This document shows, piece by piece, positions 62,611-64,000 of a stretch of DNA of 64,000 bases. Numbering within the stretch: position 1 is the first letter of the stretch; every line of letters begins with the position of its first letter. Location: positions 26,590 through 90,589 of the forward strand of contig CAYORT010000011.1 of NCBI GenBank assembly GCA_964406465.1, written 5' to 3'. The DNA comes from JAHEZL01 sp964406465 (lineage in GTDB: Bacteria; Bacteroidota; Bacteroidia; Flavobacteriales_C; GCA-002722245). The position numbers and the translations under genes were made by a program. Below the pieces are notes generated by a model. That model was not told the DNA's origin. It searched no databases and saw nothing but the letters and a program-made list of their open reading frames with translations.

Positions 62611-64000
62611 CTATTTTTGTAATATAACTTTAAATTCTGTTCTGCGATTTTTCGCATGTTCATCCTCGGTGCTAGCATTTTTAATCACCAAATCTTTTTC
62701 ACCCATACCGGTTGCAATTAACTTCTGGCGAGGTACACCTTTTTTGATTAAATACTCCAAGACAGAAGTTGCACGTTTCTGAGAAAGAACTAAATTGTAT
62801 TCATCGCTCCCAATGTTATCGGTGTAAGCAAAAATTTGCAAAGTGATAATTTGCGGATTTTGATTCATGAATACCACCAATCTATCAAGCTCTACCATCG
62901 ACTGCTCGGTTAATTTCCAGAGTTTATATTCAAAATAAATATTAGGAATAGAAACCGATTTATTTTCAACTATTGGAGCCAATTTCACTTTCACATCCAA
63001 TTTATTGGCGGTGTCGGTTGCTGCACCAGTTGTAATTTCTGTGTTACTTTGAAAGTAACCAGATTTGGTAATTGACAAAGTGTACTTTTCTTTTTCCCTT
63101 AATTCAACCTTATAATTACCCAGTGTATCTGTCTTTGTTTTTTTAACTACGGCATCATCTTTATACACATCAACGGTAGCATCGGCAACAGGTGCATTGT
63201 TTGCTAAAACTTGTCCGCTAATTGTTATCGGTTTCTTGTAAGTAAGCGTGAAATTTACTTCAATTTTACCAGTACTTTCTTTTAGTTTTTTCGCGATAAA
63301 TGTTTTCTGTTCAAACTTAAATCCTTCTTTAGCGGCTGTAATAGTATAGAATGCATTTGGTTTAATATTAAACGAATAATGACCATTTTGATCGGTTTTG
63401 GTTTTTGCTACAAATTCGCCTTCTTCAAATATTCTAACCTCAGCATCAAACAAGAAAGATTTACCATTATCTACAACCCCACTTACAACCTCATTAGTGG
63501 AAGCTATTACTGCAGTGTTTGTAGGAGTTGATTGTACAACATTCGCATTCTTAACATCTGTGTTAATAGAACTTTTCACTTCGTTGGCGAGCTCCTTTTT
63601 AGTTTCAGCGGTCACTACTTTAGGCTCTGTTTTTACTTCTACCGTAGATTCTTTTTTAGTTTCAACTATAGTAACTTTAGCTTGTGCAACAGTATCTTTA
63701 ACGGGCTCTTTATATTCTTCAACAATTGGTTCTCCGCTTGAAGCATCTACACTTACCACCACCTCGAAATATTTTCTTCTCTTTTTAAAGTCTTTTGCAG
63801 TGAGAGGAATTTTATATTGATGTTGATCAATAACAAACTGTAAAGCATTTTTATTATTAGGATTCATATACGATACAAAGAACTTATTCTTACCCGTCTT
63901 TGCTAAGGTTTTCACTTTACCATTAAGAACAATCTCCACCTCTAATTCTTGCATTTTTTTTCCGTTGTAAATCACTTGTCCCAGCACCTTTTCTTCTCCC
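62611..64000 (-). CDS. OmpA-family protein with two carboxypeptidase-regulatory-like domains (5' end beyond window)
   Basis: The frame is open to the right edge; the first codons shown (GEEKVLGQVIYNGKKMQ) already belong to a regulatory-like beta domain, so the true start and signal peptide lie outside. The visible part is about 463 residues: a first beta domain, a Thr/Lys/Val-rich linker, two further carboxypeptidase-regulatory-like domains (SGVVDNGKSFLFDAEVRIF and SGQVLANNAPVADATVDVY), then a C-terminal OmpA domain (about the last 115 residues: YFEYKLWKLTEQS, AYTDNIGSDEYN, NRRTEFKVIL) for peptidoglycan binding. It precedes the ABC gene by six bases. Confidence 0.85.
   Translation of the reverse strand, partial: GEEKVLGQVIYNGKKMQELEVEIVLNGKVKTLAKTGKNKFFVSYMNPNNKNALQFVIDQHQYKIPLTAKDFKKRRKYFEVVVSVDASSGEPIVEEYKEPVKDTVAQAKVTIVETKKESTVEVKTEPKVVTAETKKELANEVKSSINTDVKNANVVQSTPTNTAVIASTNEVVSGVVDNGKSFLFDAEVRIFEEGEFVAKTKTDQNGHYSFNIKPNAFYTITAAKEGFKFEQKTFIAKKLKESTGKIEVNFTLTYKKPITISGQVLANNAPVADATVDVYKDDAVVKKTKTDTLGNYKVELREKEKYTLSITKSGYFQSNTEITTGAATDTANKLDVKVKLAPIVENKSVSIPNIYFEYKLWKLTEQSMVELDRLVVFMNQNPQIITLQIFAYTDNIGSDEYNLVLSQKRATSVLEYLIKKGVPRQKLIATGMGEKDLVIKNASTEDEHAKNRRTEFKVILQK

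Overview
The window reads as one contiguous chromosomal segment of a low-GC member of the Bacteroidota, most likely a gliding or T9SS-bearing lineage; the order cannot be fixed from this sequence. The evidence is four proteins with type IX secretion (T9SS) C-terminal sorting domains, a PorP/SprF homologue, SprB-type repeats, a DUF4249/TonB-receptor pair, an ExbB-ExbD-ExbD-TonB operon, and TAnnTTTG-type promoter elements. Genes are densely packed. I saw no tRNA, rRNA, CRISPR array, insertion sequence or prophage, and no gene-free stretch longer than about 300 bases.

Layout: 1-53 holds the 5' end of a UDP-GlcNAc 2-epimerase. 0.1-12.2 kb carries an M1 metallopeptidase, prmC, ribD, a T9SS-secreted metzincin, a membrane fatty-acid/sterol hydroxylase, a DEAH helicase and acetyl-CoA synthetase. 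12.2-13.2 kb holds a J-domain/KTSC protein, clpS and a candidate mini-ORF with its own hairpin terminator. 13.3-19.7 kb is a giant PorE-like envelope protein ending in three SPOR domains. 19.8-23.8 kb has plsY, a SiaB/SiaC kinase-substrate pair, a methyltransferase, a ZIP transporter and a peroxiredoxin. 23.9-27.9 kb has a DUF4249 lipoprotein, a TonB-dependent receptor and a LexA-like XRE-S24 regulator. 28-37.5 kb is a tightly coupled five-gene minus-strand run: phosphohexomutase, DUF2279 protein, SprB-like adhesin, PKD/CHU_C protein and a PorP-OmpA fusion. 37.6-44.2 kb has a secreted beta-helix protein, mltG, a GNAT enzyme, an unknown protein, dapF and an HtrA protease. 44.4-50.1 kb is the TonB-energising operon with a PstS-like lipoprotein and a TPR protein. 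50.2-58.4 kb has a ferredoxin/U32 tRNA-modification pair, a seven-SPOR envelope protein and thrS-infC-rpmI-rplT. 58.5-64 kb has a MORN-repeat protein, a TerB/FHA/ABCG-type transporter and a partial OmpA-family protein.

The recurring theme is the cell envelope: proteins that probably grip peptidoglycan (SPOR and OmpA domains) combined with T9SS cargo and secretion partners, plus peptidoglycan synthesis and processing enzymes (dapF, mltG) and outer-membrane energisation. The most unusual items are the PorE-like architecture with SPOR domains where OmpA is expected, the seven-repeat SPOR protein, the coupled adhesin/type-B cargo/PorP-OmpA operon, and the 22-codon hydrophobic ORF with a strong terminator just upstream of clpS. 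No defence system or other wholly foreign cassette was found.
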